NCBI GenBank assembly: GCA_014381485.1
Contig: JACNLN010000159.1
Coordinates: 1 to 6,513, forward strand
DNA length: 6,513 nucleotides
Direction: 5' to 3'
From: Fidelibacterota bacterium
Lineage (GTDB): Bacteria; Fidelibacterota; Marinisomatia; Marinisomatales; CAZVFT01
Part shown: positions 6,424-6,513 of the stretch, one piece after another
Layout: the number at the start of each line of letters is the position of its first letter
How positions within the stretch are numbered: the first letter of the stretch is position 1
Program-made: the position numbers and the translations under genes
Notes under the pieces: generated by a model
What the model was told of the DNA's origin: nothing
The model's database searches: none
The model's input: only the letters and a program-made list of their open reading frames with translations

Positions 6424-6470
6424 TCCCGACATAAATGTTGGGATGTTGGGGTTAACCCCGATGAAATCGG
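6424..6470. repeat. GC-rich cluster of three adjacent palindromes upstream of rluD
   Basis: Three dyads stand almost end to end in an otherwise AT-rich non-coding stretch (6405-6513). The first is TCCCGACAT/ATGTTGGGA (6424-6443), nine pairs on the plus strand with one G-U, which becomes an A-C mismatch on the other strand. The second is the perfect 12-bp palindrome GGGGTTAACCCC (6448-6459). The third is CCGAT-GAA-ATCGG (6458-6470), sharing two bases with the second. No T-run follows on either strand, so it does not look like an ordinary terminator. It resembles an extragenic palindromic repeat or the folded end of an IS200-type or miniature element, but the window holds only one copy. The bases from 6471 to the edge show no gene or promoter I can support. 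Confidence 0.5.
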
Positions 6471-6513
6471 CCTTCGGTGAATAATTTATCAGCAATATTT
6501 CTATATTTATCTA

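Noticed and set aside
6405..6513. Short open frames through the palindrome cluster on both strands, such as a roughly 24-codon plus-strand frame ending at a TAA near 6483
   Set aside because: Several frames are open only because the local sequence is GC-rich and short. None has a start with a ribosome binding site or a recognisable product.

Overview
The window is an AT-rich bacterial chromosomal segment in which every convincing gene lies on the minus strand, so transcription runs from high to low coordinates. Its content is mostly core housekeeping: pseudouridine synthase, Xer recombinase, ribosome hibernation factor, sugar nucleotidyltransferase, S-adenosylmethionine synthetase and S-adenosylhomocysteine hydrolase. 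At the left edge is the start of a secreted or membrane-anchored protein whose early segment (Asn-Pro-Ala-Asp-Phe-Asp-Thr-Pro-Thr-Trp, then an Ile-Pro-Leu-Ile-Glu stretch) reminds me of envelope proteins from Marinimicrobia (SAR406) or Calditrichota-like lineages of the FCB superphylum. That placement is an inference from memory. No marker in the window proves it.

Layout, right to left in transcription order. At 6405-6513 is a non-coding stretch with a compact GC-rich cluster of palindromes. Next come an rluD-type pseudouridine synthase (5433-6404) and, 4 bp on, a Xer tyrosine recombinase (4529-5428). A 171-bp gap follows that holds a good sigma70-type promoter (4427-4455). Behind that promoter are hpf (4067-4357), a sugar-phosphate nucleotidyltransferase with a left-handed beta-helix tail (3128-4045), metK (1889-3064) and ahcY (436-1881). 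The block ends in a clear rho-independent terminator at 372-405. After a 96-bp AT-rich gap, a new gene starts at 275 and runs off the left edge.

The hpf-nucleotidyltransferase-metK-ahcY block reads as one operon: gaps are 21, 63 and 7 bp, with one visible promoter and one terminator. metK and ahcY are consecutive steps of the activated methyl cycle. metK makes SAM, and ahcY removes the inhibitory SAH left by methyltransferases. The ahcY ribosome binding site overlaps the metK stop codon, which suggests translational coupling. The linkage to a ribosome dimerisation factor and a sugar-activating enzyme is less obvious and may simply be lineage-specific gene order.

I see no CRISPR array, tRNA, rRNA, complete mobile element or clear defence system. 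I do not think the window holds a new multigene system. The items most worth a second look are the palindrome cluster at the right edge, the partial envelope gene and its upstream dyad at the left edge, and a few substitutions near conserved active-site motifs of AhcY, MetK and the nucleotidyltransferase.
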